A DNA stretch of 37,720 nucleotides, from assembly GCA_022448345.1 (NCBI GenBank), contig JAKVCB010000025.1, forward strand, positions 1 to 37,720. The letters run 5' to 3'. Positions within the stretch are counted from its first letter, which is position 1. Each line of letters begins with the position of its first letter. Of this stretch, positions 8,998 to 16,063 are shown piece after piece. The notes under the pieces are model-generated. The model saw nothing but the letters and a program-made list of their open reading frames with translations. It searched no databases and was not told where the DNA came from. Made by a program: the position numbers and the translations under genes. This stretch comes from Pirellulales bacterium (lineage in GTDB: Bacteria; Planctomycetota; Planctomycetia; Pirellulales; Lacipirellulaceae).

Positions 8998-9020
8998 GCG
9001 GCGCCTGAGTCAATAAGCGG
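8983..9020. repeat. Two tandem 19-base copies spanning the stop codon
   Basis: CGCCTGAGTGAATAAGCGG is followed directly by a copy with one base changed (GTGAA to GTCAA), and then by a 7-base partial third copy (CGCCTGA). The first copy contains the end of the LamG-DUF6259 gene including its TAA. This is a recent local duplication. Confidence 0.9.
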
Positions 9021-9044
9021 CCGCCTGAAACTGCTACACTGTTA

Positions 9045-9080
9045 ACCACTAAACGAGAGTCACCACTAAACAAGAGGGTC
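9045..9080. repeat. Tandem duplication of 17-19 bases containing the sialidase ribosome-binding site
   Basis: ACCACTAAACGAGAGTC is followed by ACCACTAAACAAGAGGGTC. The second copy carries one substitution and two extra G bases, which create an AGAGGG ribosome-binding site just upstream of the GTG start at 9086. Confidence 0.85.
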
Positions 9081-9085
9081 ACATC

Positions 9086-10168
9086 GTGGGAAAAATTGAT
9101 ATCTTTACAGTCGTCGAGGCGCCGCCAGAGCGGCCCAGGCATGGAGCGGGCACGATTGTTGAACTCAACGATGGCAAGCTGCTATTGGCCTGGATGGAAC
9201 ACGTCGGGGGTGACACGATCGGCCACGACCACGCACCCTGCAATATCGCGCAGATGACCTCCAGCGATGGAGGCTACACGTGGGAAGATCGCAAAATCTT
9301 TGTGGAAAATGCGCCGGGGGACGTCAACATTCATTACCCCTGCTTCGGTCGACTCAACAATGGAGAAATCCTGTTTTGTTTCCAGCGACTCCACTTGCTG
9401 GCACCCGGTAAGCCGCAGAGTTCTACCTCTTTTTCACGGCGAAGCGCCGATGACGGCAAGACATTTTCTGAGCCGGTGATGCACAACATCAATCAAAAGC
9501 GTCCGATTGCAGCCTACCTATTGACGCAATTAAGTACCGGGCGGATTATTCATCCCCTCCAACAAGTGCTGGGAGACTGGTGCGGACCGACCGACCATCA
9601 AATCAACAGCTGTGCCTATAGCGACGACTTGGGCCACACCTGGAAACAGTCGGAAAACTGGGTTGACCTGCCCATGCGGGGGGCCATGGAACCTCATATT
9701 GTCGAGTTAAGCGATGGCCGCCTGCTGATGTACATGGGGACCCAGTTGGGGGCAATTTTTCAGTCCACCTCGTACGATGGAGCAGTCACCTGGTCGAGCC
9801 CCCAAACCACAGGACTAAGAGCTCCCGAGTCGATGCCTTGCCTGGTGAAATTTCCCCACACGGGTGACTTACTGGTGATTTGGAATCACAGCACCTACGA
9901 CCCAAATTTTGACCACTGCGGCAAGCGGACCCCCCTCACCACCGCAATTTCCCGCGACGAGGGGAAGACGTGGGAAAATTTCAAGAACATTGAGACCGAT
10001 CCACTCTACGAGTTCACCAACCCTTCGTGCCATTTTACCAGCGCTGGGAAAGTGATCATCATGTACGAGGCTTCCAAGATGGATAACCCCAACCCGCCTG
10101 GAAGGTTGGGCCGAAGTTGCATGCCGCTGAAGTCGGCAGTTGCCGATATCGACTGGTTTTACAGCTGA
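9086..10168 (+). CDS. Sialidase-fold (BNR/Asp-box) glycoside hydrolase-like protein
   Basis: This 360-residue six-bladed beta-propeller is of the sialidase superfamily. Five Asp-box motifs of the S-x-D-x-G-x-T-W/F type are visible, starting at about residues 59, 120, 179, 229 and 289: SSDGGYTW, SADDGKTF, SDDLGHTW, SYDGAVTW and SRDEGKTW. There is no signal peptide, so the protein is probably cytoplasmic. That is unusual for a true sialidase and suggests an intracellular hydrolase or a related enzyme acting on imported oligosaccharide. The start is GTG at 9086 with an AGAGGG site nine bases upstream. It follows the secreted LamG-DUF6259 gene by 88 bases, and its TGA overlaps the ATG of the next gene by one base. 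The substrate is unknown; many planctomycete proteins labelled sialidase are probably not neuraminidases. Confidence 0.88.
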   Translation: MGKIDIFTVVEAPPERPRHGAGTIVELNDGKLLLAWMEHVGGDTIGHDHAPCNIAQMTSSDGGYTWEDRKIFVENAPGDVNIHYPCFGRLNNGEILFCFQRLHLLAPGKPQSSTSFSRRSADDGKTFSEPVMHNINQKRPIAAYLLTQLSTGRIIHPLQQVLGDWCGPTDHQINSCAYSDDLGHTWKQSENWVDLPMRGAMEPHIVELSDGRLLMYMGTQLGAIFQSTSYDGAVTWSSPQTTGLRAPESMPCLVKFPHTGDLLVIWNHSTYDPNFDHCGKRTPLTTAISRDEGKTWENFKNIETDPLYEFTNPSCHFTSAGKVIIMYEASKMDNPNPPGRLGRSCMPLKSAVADIDWFYS

Positions 10169-10824
10169 TGGATGCTCCCCGACTGATCGTGACTCCAGCA
10201 GCGGCCGAACTTGGTCTGGTTGCGACCTCCTATGTCACAACCACGCTCTCAAATTCAAAAGGGCATGAAGAGTTCGACCGTTTAAAACAGGCAGCCCTGC
10301 CCCGTTTTCTTGAGCAATATACACCAGAGTTCGTGGCCAACGATCCGGTGATTCTCGGTTTCCGCGCGCTGCGTCAGGCGGTTGGGCGATCTCCCAAGAA
10401 ATACCCCTGTTCGATCGAAAGTTTGATTGGATTTCTTCAGCGGCGAGGCCAGTTGCCATCGATCAATCTGGCGGTCGATATTTATAACCTCGTGTCACTT
10501 GAAACACGCCTAACGATGGGCGCCCACGATCTTGATCAGGTCGATGGCAATATCACACTTCGCCTCGCCCAGGGAGAGGAGCGGTTTTTGCCCTTGGGAT
10601 GCGAGACGGTCGAGTCGGTGCGAGCTGGCGAATACTGCTATTGCGACGACACCGAAGTCCTTTGCCGACTCGATTACAAACAATGCGACAAGACCAAGCT
10701 AAGCGTTGACACCAGGCGCTGCCTCTTTATCCTGCAGGGCAACAAGAACACCCCGGAGGAAATGCTCCAGCAGGCAAAGACCCGCTTGACCGAACTGCTC
10801 AACCAGTTTTGCGCGACCGTCTAA
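10168..10824 (+). CDS. B3/4 (tRNA-synthetase-type editing) domain protein
   Basis: This 218-residue protein resembles stand-alone B3/4 domains, the fold that forms the tRNA-binding/editing part of phenylalanyl-tRNA synthetase beta. Supporting stretches are FRALRQAVGRSPKKYPCSIESL, INLAVDIYNLVSLETRLTMGAHD, VDGNITLRLAQGEERFLPLG and a late TRRCLFILQGNK segment. Stand-alone members are thought to hydrolyse mischarged aminoacyl-tRNA or to bind amino-acid-like ligands, but the role of this one is not known. The ATG at 10168 shares its A with the TGA of the sialidase-fold gene, so translation is likely coupled. A longer frame from 10117 overlaps the sialidase and is less likely. The stop overlaps the stop of the convergent SoxG-like gene by four bases. 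Confidence 0.8.
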   Translation: MDAPRLIVTPAAAELGLVATSYVTTTLSNSKGHEEFDRLKQAALPRFLEQYTPEFVANDPVILGFRALRQAVGRSPKKYPCSIESLIGFLQRRGQLPSINLAVDIYNLVSLETRLTMGAHDLDQVDGNITLRLAQGEERFLPLGCETVESVRAGEYCYCDDTEVLCRLDYKQCDKTKLSVDTRRCLFILQGNKNTPEEMLQQAKTRLTELLNQFCATV

Positions 10825-11495
10825 AACCAGTCGGGAAAGAGCGCCTCTGCCCCAATGGGGTTGCCATCCAGGTCGCGGCAAATCGTCACCAGCTCATCCC
10901 ACAGGTAAATGGCGTAAGTCGGGTCGAGGCGGATTTGAAAAACGTCAACGTCTCCTGTGCGCGTCGGCAAGACACTGCAGCTCACTCCCGCCAGCCGAGT
11001 CATCACCAGCACATCAGCTGACGCTTTCGACCAGTCGATGCCGCACGTTTGCGCCAATACATCACGCGACTTCTCGCCCGAGAGATATAAAACGGCATCT
11101 TGGCGGTCAAAGAGGTGGCAATCCGAGGACATCGTCCCGTCGAGACTCCATTCTGACCAGAGCGGACTGGACTGCCCCGGTTTCGACTCGATCAGAAACT
11201 CGTCGCCGCCACTCCGGACCACGCGAAGGCCACCATCAGGTGTTTCGGACGTTGCGTAGACTTCCGGTGGCACCGTCACTCCGTGCGCAGTCAGCCACGC
11301 GGCCGCGCCCTCCCCTTTTAAAAAACGAGTCGGCTGGCAACTCAGATCACAGATCGCAAGTGTGCCCAGTTGTGCCTGTTCATCTTCAACAGCACCCAGT
11401 CGCCGCGCCACGCAACCACCTTCCCACTCAGACCATTCGGCACCGAGAGATTCAAGTCGATCGAACAGAGGGGTGTTTCGAACGGGATTGGTCAC
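10821..11495 (-). CDS. soxG: Sarcosine oxidase gamma subunit-like protein (SoxG/MgdD type)
   Basis: This 224-residue protein is the small gamma-type subunit of heterotetrameric sarcosine oxidase or N-methylglutamate dehydrogenase. It has a weak folate-binding GcvT-like fold: ICDLSCQPTRFLKGEGAAAWL near the start, YLSGEKSRDVLAQTCGIDW in the middle, and a C-terminal TYAIYLWDELVTICRDL. The GTG start at 11495 overlaps the TGA of the SoxA-like gene in a GTGA arrangement, typical of translational coupling in this operon. A longer in-frame start at 11552 would intrude into SoxA and is unlikely. The sequence is divergent, as is normal for SoxG, and the call rests partly on its position as last gene in B-D-A-G order. 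Its stop overlaps that of the convergent B3/4 gene. Confidence 0.85.
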   Translation of the reverse strand: MTNPVRNTPLFDRLESLGAEWSEWEGGCVARRLGAVEDEQAQLGTLAICDLSCQPTRFLKGEGAAAWLTAHGVTVPPEVYATSETPDGGLRVVRSGGDEFLIESKPGQSSPLWSEWSLDGTMSSDCHLFDRQDAVLYLSGEKSRDVLAQTCGIDWSKASADVLVMTRLAGVSCSVLPTRTGDVDVFQIRLDPTYAIYLWDELVTICRDLDGNPIGAEALFPDWF

Positions 11496-14407
11496 GAAAT
11501 CAACTGCCTTTCCCCGTCGGGATCGTAAAAGGGTGTCTCGGTGATTTGACAACGCGAAAGCGCACCCGAGTCGGTGCGAATCGTAATGGTCGTCCCAGGT
11601 TCTGCCAGATCGGGCCGCACGTGCGCCAGGCCCAAAGGATATCCAAGGGTACTGCGGTGAGCGATACTGGTCACCCGGCCTGCAATTTGGTCATCGGCAA
11701 TAATCAAGTTGCATTCGTCCGGCAATGGCAACTGCCTGTTGGGAGCGTAACAGAAGCCAACCAGTTTTCGATCCAGGGGCTGGTCTTCGACAATTTGCAA
11801 ACTCCGCTGACCCACAAAAAACTTCTTCTGTCGACGAATCAGGCCACCCAGGTTGGCGTGATATGGAGTGGTCAGCGCGTCGGTATCCTGCCCTACAATC
11901 AGGTGCCCTTTTTCAAGTCGCAAAAGGCGCTGGGCCTCGACTCCAAAGGGGCAGATAGAATGCGCCTTGCCGGCCTGCATAATCTCGTTCCAGACATGAC
12001 ATCCCGCCTGGGCGGGCACGTGTATCTCATAACCGAGTTCGCCAATAAAACCGACCCGCATGACAATCGCCGACACGCCCGCCACCTGGCCCTGGCGGGC
12101 CGCCGAAAATGGAAATTCCTCCTGCTCGAGGTCGATGTCGGTCAGTGAACTCAAGACCGATCGTGATCGAGGTCCGGCAAGGTTCATCGCCGTGTACTGG
12201 CCTGTAAGATTGATCAAGGTCACCCGCATGCCCCAAACCAGGGCCCATCGCTGCAGTTCGCGAAAAAAGCTTGCACTCCCTGAACTGGTGGCACTCAAAT
12301 AAAAGTGGTCTTCGGCGAGTCGCACGACAACGCCGTCGTCAATGATCACCCCCGACTCATCACAAGCCGCACCATAGCGCAGGGTGCCTGGTTTCTGCCT
12401 GGTAAATGACCCAATGTACACCCGGTTTAAAAACGCGGCTGCGTCAGGCCCACTAATCCCAATTTTTCCAAGTGTGCCAAGGTCGATCATGCCCACCTGT
12501 GCGCGCACATGTTGGGCCTCGTCGAGAATGCAATCTGCACGCGGTCTTTTTCCCCGGGCGTAAAACTCCGGGCGTTGCCAACCGCCCCCGACAAAGATGA
12601 ACTGGCCACCATGGTCGCGGTGCCAGCTGTGCATGGGCGTCCGCCGCGAGGGATGAAACCGCCGGCCGGCCAGCTGTTCGATGGAAACCGGATGGTGAAA
12701 CGGCCGCGAGGTCGTCGTGCCCGTCTGGTCGATCGTGTTCCCGTTGAGGCGGGCTAAAATCCGAATTGCATTTTGATTGGAAAGTTTACCCTGACTTGGC
12801 CCCATCCCCACGGTGGAGTACCGCTTCATCAACTCGATATTGTCGTATCCTTCCTGGTGGGCATTTACAAAGTCGGCCAGGTGAAGATCTTCATCAAAGT
12901 CGACAAAGTTCTTTTTCTTGGGGTGTGCAAAAATCGGGTAGGGATGGCTGCGGGCCGGGCCAGTCGGCTCGATTGGCGCCAACGGCTGTTCTTGCTCGTC
13001 GGTCATACCTTGGCAGGCAGCCAGCCCGCTCGAGTGGCCATCCTCAACCTGGGCCTGCCAATCGAAGATCCCGCGAACCCGTCCTGCCACGTGCACGCTG
13101 TCTGGCAGGCTCGTGGGAACCAACTGCTCGAGTGCCTGGTTGTATGAAAAACGCCCGCCTGCCTGGTAAAGGATGTCTGCCGTCGGTGCCCAGCCAACGC
13201 TCACGGCAACCCCGTCGCAGGCAATGGGTAGGGAACTTGTCGTAGTGAGCTCGCCCGACTTTTCCAGACGCGCAATCCGCACTCCAGCGACCGCCTGCTT
13301 GTCCTTGGTGGGGGTGGCTTCTGAAATCGCGTGGCCCTGGTGGATGGGAATTCCTTTTTTGGCGAGCTCATTGGTCAGGTCGGTTTGCGAATCTTCCCGC
13401 AAATCGACCACCGCGGGGACTTCTACTCCCGCCGCCAGCAGGTCCAGGGCCAGCCGGTATCCGTCGGAATTGGCGGTCATCACCACAGCCGACTGAAACG
13501 GCCGGATTGCATAGTGATGCATTAACCGCTGTGCCGCCGATCCGAGCAGCACACCTGGCAGGTCGTTATTATGAAACACGGCTGGCTGTTCGCAGCATCC
13601 ACTGGCAACGACAAGGGCCCTGGCCCGCAGTTTTGTAAGTCGCTGCGCGTCCACCAGGGCAATCCAATGGTCGGAATACCAGCCTGCCGCCTGCGTTGCC
13701 AGTCGAAGCCGAATCCGCTCGTGTTGCTGCACACGTTCCAAAAGTGAGTTCAGCACCTGGCGAGCCTCGGGAACTCCTGCCAACTGCCATGTCAAACTGC
13801 CACCGGCGCGGGGCAATTCGTCCACCACCAGAACGTCGACCCCTTGATCGGCAGCAGCCAGGGCTGCCGACAACCCGGCAGGGCCGGCACCGATGACCAA
13901 CAGGTCACAAAACGCGTAGTCTTTTGGCGTTTGCTTGGCGACGTAATCAGGATGCAGACGACCCAGGCCCGCCACCTGGCGCATTTGGTTTTCAAAAAAG
14001 GGAAAAAGCTTGCGTGGCGTATGGAATGCCTTGTAATAAAAACCGACCGGCATCAGTTTACTGAAGCGCTCGGTGATTTTTAATCGATCCTGCTGGAGTC
14101 CACCCCAAGTGTTGACGGCCCGGGCAACGAGCCCCTCGTAAATGGGCAGCTGGTCTCCCCGCAAATTGGTACGACTGCCATCGTCGACCAGGAAATTTGC
14201 ATCATGATTGGCGAGGCTGTAGATTCCCCGGGGACGGTGGTATTTAAAACTGCGGGCGGTAAAACGGACGCCGTTGGCCCAGAGTGCACTCGCCAGCACG
14301 TCACCAGCATACCCAGTGTAGGTGGTCCCTTCGAACTGAAAGGTCACCGCCTGGCTGCGGTCGATCCATTCACCCGGTTGTTGGGGAAGGCGATTTTCCA
14401 CGCTCAA
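11492..14407 (-). CDS. soxA: Sarcosine oxidase alpha subunit-like protein (SoxA/MgdC type)
   Basis: This 971-residue flavoprotein is the large subunit of a heterotetrameric sarcosine oxidase or N-methylglutamate dehydrogenase, removing N-methyl groups with transfer of the C1 unit to folate. In order it shows a 2Fe-2S-fold N-terminal domain without cluster cysteines (about 15-100, ARSFKYHRPRG), a dinucleotide-binding segment with GAGPAG (173-178), a second reductase-like half, and a GcvT/aminomethyltransferase-like C-terminal half from about residue 580 (RTPMHSWHRDHGGQF, MIDLGTLGKIGISGPDAAAFL, GELGYEIHVPA). The start is TTG at 14407, overlapping the SoxD TGA as TTGA; a GTG two codons later is possible. 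The length is close to the family norm. It is read as part of the B-D-A-G operon. Confidence 0.95.
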   Translation of the reverse strand: MSVENRLPQQPGEWIDRSQAVTFQFEGTTYTGYAGDVLASALWANGVRFTARSFKYHRPRGIYSLANHDANFLVDDGSRTNLRGDQLPIYEGLVARAVNTWGGLQQDRLKITERFSKLMPVGFYYKAFHTPRKLFPFFENQMRQVAGLGRLHPDYVAKQTPKDYAFCDLLVIGAGPAGLSAALAAADQGVDVLVVDELPRAGGSLTWQLAGVPEARQVLNSLLERVQQHERIRLRLATQAAGWYSDHWIALVDAQRLTKLRARALVVASGCCEQPAVFHNNDLPGVLLGSAAQRLMHHYAIRPFQSAVVMTANSDGYRLALDLLAAGVEVPAVVDLREDSQTDLTNELAKKGIPIHQGHAISEATPTKDKQAVAGVRIARLEKSGELTTTSSLPIACDGVAVSVGWAPTADILYQAGGRFSYNQALEQLVPTSLPDSVHVAGRVRGIFDWQAQVEDGHSSGLAACQGMTDEQEQPLAPIEPTGPARSHPYPIFAHPKKKNFVDFDEDLHLADFVNAHQEGYDNIELMKRYSTVGMGPSQGKLSNQNAIRILARLNGNTIDQTGTTTSRPFHHPVSIEQLAGRRFHPSRRTPMHSWHRDHGGQFIFVGGGWQRPEFYARGKRPRADCILDEAQHVRAQVGMIDLGTLGKIGISGPDAAAFLNRVYIGSFTRQKPGTLRYGAACDESGVIIDDGVVVRLAEDHFYLSATSSGSASFFRELQRWALVWGMRVTLINLTGQYTAMNLAGPRSRSVLSSLTDIDLEQEEFPFSAARQGQVAGVSAIVMRVGFIGELGYEIHVPAQAGCHVWNEIMQAGKAHSICPFGVEAQRLLRLEKGHLIVGQDTDALTTPYHANLGGLIRRQKKFFVGQRSLQIVEDQPLDRKLVGFCYAPNRQLPLPDECNLIIADDQIAGRVTSIAHRSTLGYPLGLAHVRPDLAEPGTTITIRTDSGALSRCQITETPFYDPDGERQLIS

Positions 14408-14661
14408 GCCTCTTTGTCGAAAAGATAGGTTCGGACAAACTCGTCAGTCACATTGTTTCGTTCGGCGATGAACCATGTGCCACTCGGCAGGTGGTACCAC
14501 CATTCCCGTTTGACATGGGGATGCCCCTCACGATGGAAGACGTATTCCGCCCACGCGGTGTCATCGACCTGGTCGGGGTCGGGCATAGCGCGAAACTCCC
14601 CACCAAAGTGGAATTCCTGCGCGGGACGCAAACCGTTGAGCGGACAAGGTATAAGTTTCAT
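14404..14661 (-). CDS. soxD: Sarcosine oxidase delta subunit-like protein (SoxD/MgdB type) lacking canonical zinc ligands
   Basis: This 85-residue protein is the small zinc-binding subunit of the sarcosine oxidase family. The start IPCPLNGLRPAQEFHFGGE and the end WFIAERNNVTDEFVRTY are typical. In structurally known members zinc is held by Cys6, Cys9, a His and a later Cys. Here Cys6 and the His (H57) remain, but position 9 is Asn and the last position is Gly, so zinc is probably not bound in the usual way. From memory, a CPLNG-type variant is widespread in the family, which would make this a subfamily trait rather than decay. It lies 26 bases after the SoxB-like gene, and its TGA overlaps the SoxA start. 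Confidence 0.92.
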   Translation of the reverse strand: MKLIPCPLNGLRPAQEFHFGGEFRAMPDPDQVDDTAWAEYVFHREGHPHVKREWWYHLPSGTWFIAERNNVTDEFVRTYLFDKEA

Positions 14662-14687
14662 GGGTGATTTGGACGGGGAGACACTAC

Positions 14688-15932
14688 TTAATGCCCAACC
14701 GAAGCAGCCCCCTTTTCACCGACGAGTTGAAATCGTTCAAACCGGTCCAGCGCAAACGGTTCGATCAAGGGGTGTGGGTGATCCTCGGCCACCGTGTGGG
14801 CCATGGTTTCTCCGCTCACCGGGGTTGCTTTAAAACCCCAGGTCCCCCAACCGGAATCGAGGTAAAACCCTCGGATTGGGGTGAGCCCCATGATGGGCGA
14901 AAAATCGGGCGTCATGTCACACAGTCCGGCCCACTGACGCAGGACATGGACCATACCGAGCCTCGGAAACAGATCTACCAGTTGACCCGAAAGCGATTCG
15001 ACAAACTCCAGGCTCGATCGCATGGAAATTAATTCATACGGGTCAAGAGAAGCCCCCGTAACCAGCTCGCCTCGCGACGACTGGCTCACATAGAGATGCA
15101 GGCTTGCCGAGACCACAATGTGATCAAGCCACGGTTTTAAAGGCTCGGTGACGAAAGCTTGGAGTGGATGAATTACCAGGGGCGTTTGTACACCCACCAT
15201 TTGTGTTAGATGGGTGGTCCAGCCGGCTACGGCGCTGAGGACTTTGCGGGTTTTGATAAACCCCTTGCTCGTATGGACGCCGGCCACTTCCCCATCCCGA
15301 ACTTCAACGTCGGTGACTTCGGTTTTCTGGTGAATTTCAACGCCCCGATGGTCCGCCCCGCGGGCATAGGCCCAGGCCACCGCATCATGCCGGGCGATGG
15401 CGCCTGGCGGGTGGAATAAAGCACCGCAAATCGGAGCCTGGTGGCCGCCGCACTCGAGATCCATTTCTGGGAGGCATTTTTCAATGAAGGCCCGATCGAC
15501 AAGTTCACTGTCGATCCCAAGGTGCTTGTTCACCTCTGCCCGCCATCGCATCGTGTTGAGCGAGGCGGGCGAGTGGGCCAGCGTAAAATGCCCTCGCTCT
15601 GAATAAAAGAGGTTGAAATCGAGCTCGCGGGAAAGGCCCTGAAACAATTCGCGGCTTCGTTCATAAAAACGGACACCGTCACTGGTTAAATAATTGGAGC
15701 GAACGATGGCCGTATTTCGTCCGGTACCTCCCCCGCCGAGGTAACCCTTTTCTAAAACGGCCACATTCGTGATGCCATGATTCAGCGCCAGGTAATAGGC
15801 CGCAGCCAGTCCATGCCCCCCACCTCCAATAATCACCACGTCGTACTCGTCTTTCAGACGACTTGGCTCGCGAAACATGCGAGCCTCCGGGTAGTCTTTG
15901 CTGACGGCGAATTTTAAGAGACGATGCGGCAT
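14688..15932 (-). CDS. soxB: Sarcosine oxidase beta subunit-like protein (SoxB/MgdA type)
   Basis: This 414-residue FAD-dependent amine oxidase subunit carries the substrate site of heterotetrameric sarcosine oxidase or N-methylglutamate dehydrogenase. The N-terminal FAD loop is IIGGGGHGLAAAYYLA (glycines at 36-41). GRNTAIVRSNY follows, then the RHDAVAWAYARG segment containing His182, which corresponds to the His that holds FMN covalently in characterised enzymes. The C-terminal LDSGWGTWGFKATPVSG is the typical second flavin-contact stretch. The start at 15932 is preferred because family members carry a similar 30-residue N-terminal extension; a second ATG at 15878 is possible. It lies 131 bases downstream of the glutamine synthetase-like gene, on the same strand and probably in the same transcript. 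Confidence 0.95.
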   Translation of the reverse strand: MPHRLLKFAVSKDYPEARMFREPSRLKDEYDVVIIGGGGHGLAAAYYLALNHGITNVAVLEKGYLGGGGTGRNTAIVRSNYLTSDGVRFYERSRELFQGLSRELDFNLFYSERGHFTLAHSPASLNTMRWRAEVNKHLGIDSELVDRAFIEKCLPEMDLECGGHQAPICGALFHPPGAIARHDAVAWAYARGADHRGVEIHQKTEVTDVEVRDGEVAGVHTSKGFIKTRKVLSAVAGWTTHLTQMVGVQTPLVIHPLQAFVTEPLKPWLDHIVVSASLHLYVSQSSRGELVTGASLDPYELISMRSSLEFVESLSGQLVDLFPRLGMVHVLRQWAGLCDMTPDFSPIMGLTPIRGFYLDSGWGTWGFKATPVSGETMAHTVAEDHPHPLIEPFALDRFERFQLVGEKGAASVGH

Positions 15933-16063
15933 GGAGGATTCTTATACGTCAGCACACGAACAGGCAACTTCTTTGAAAATACTTTCGGTCTCGGAAAGAA
16001 ACTCGCGGCCTCGTCGAGGGAGGGGTAGGTTTTTTTGGAGGGAACCAGCCGTTCTTGTCCATC

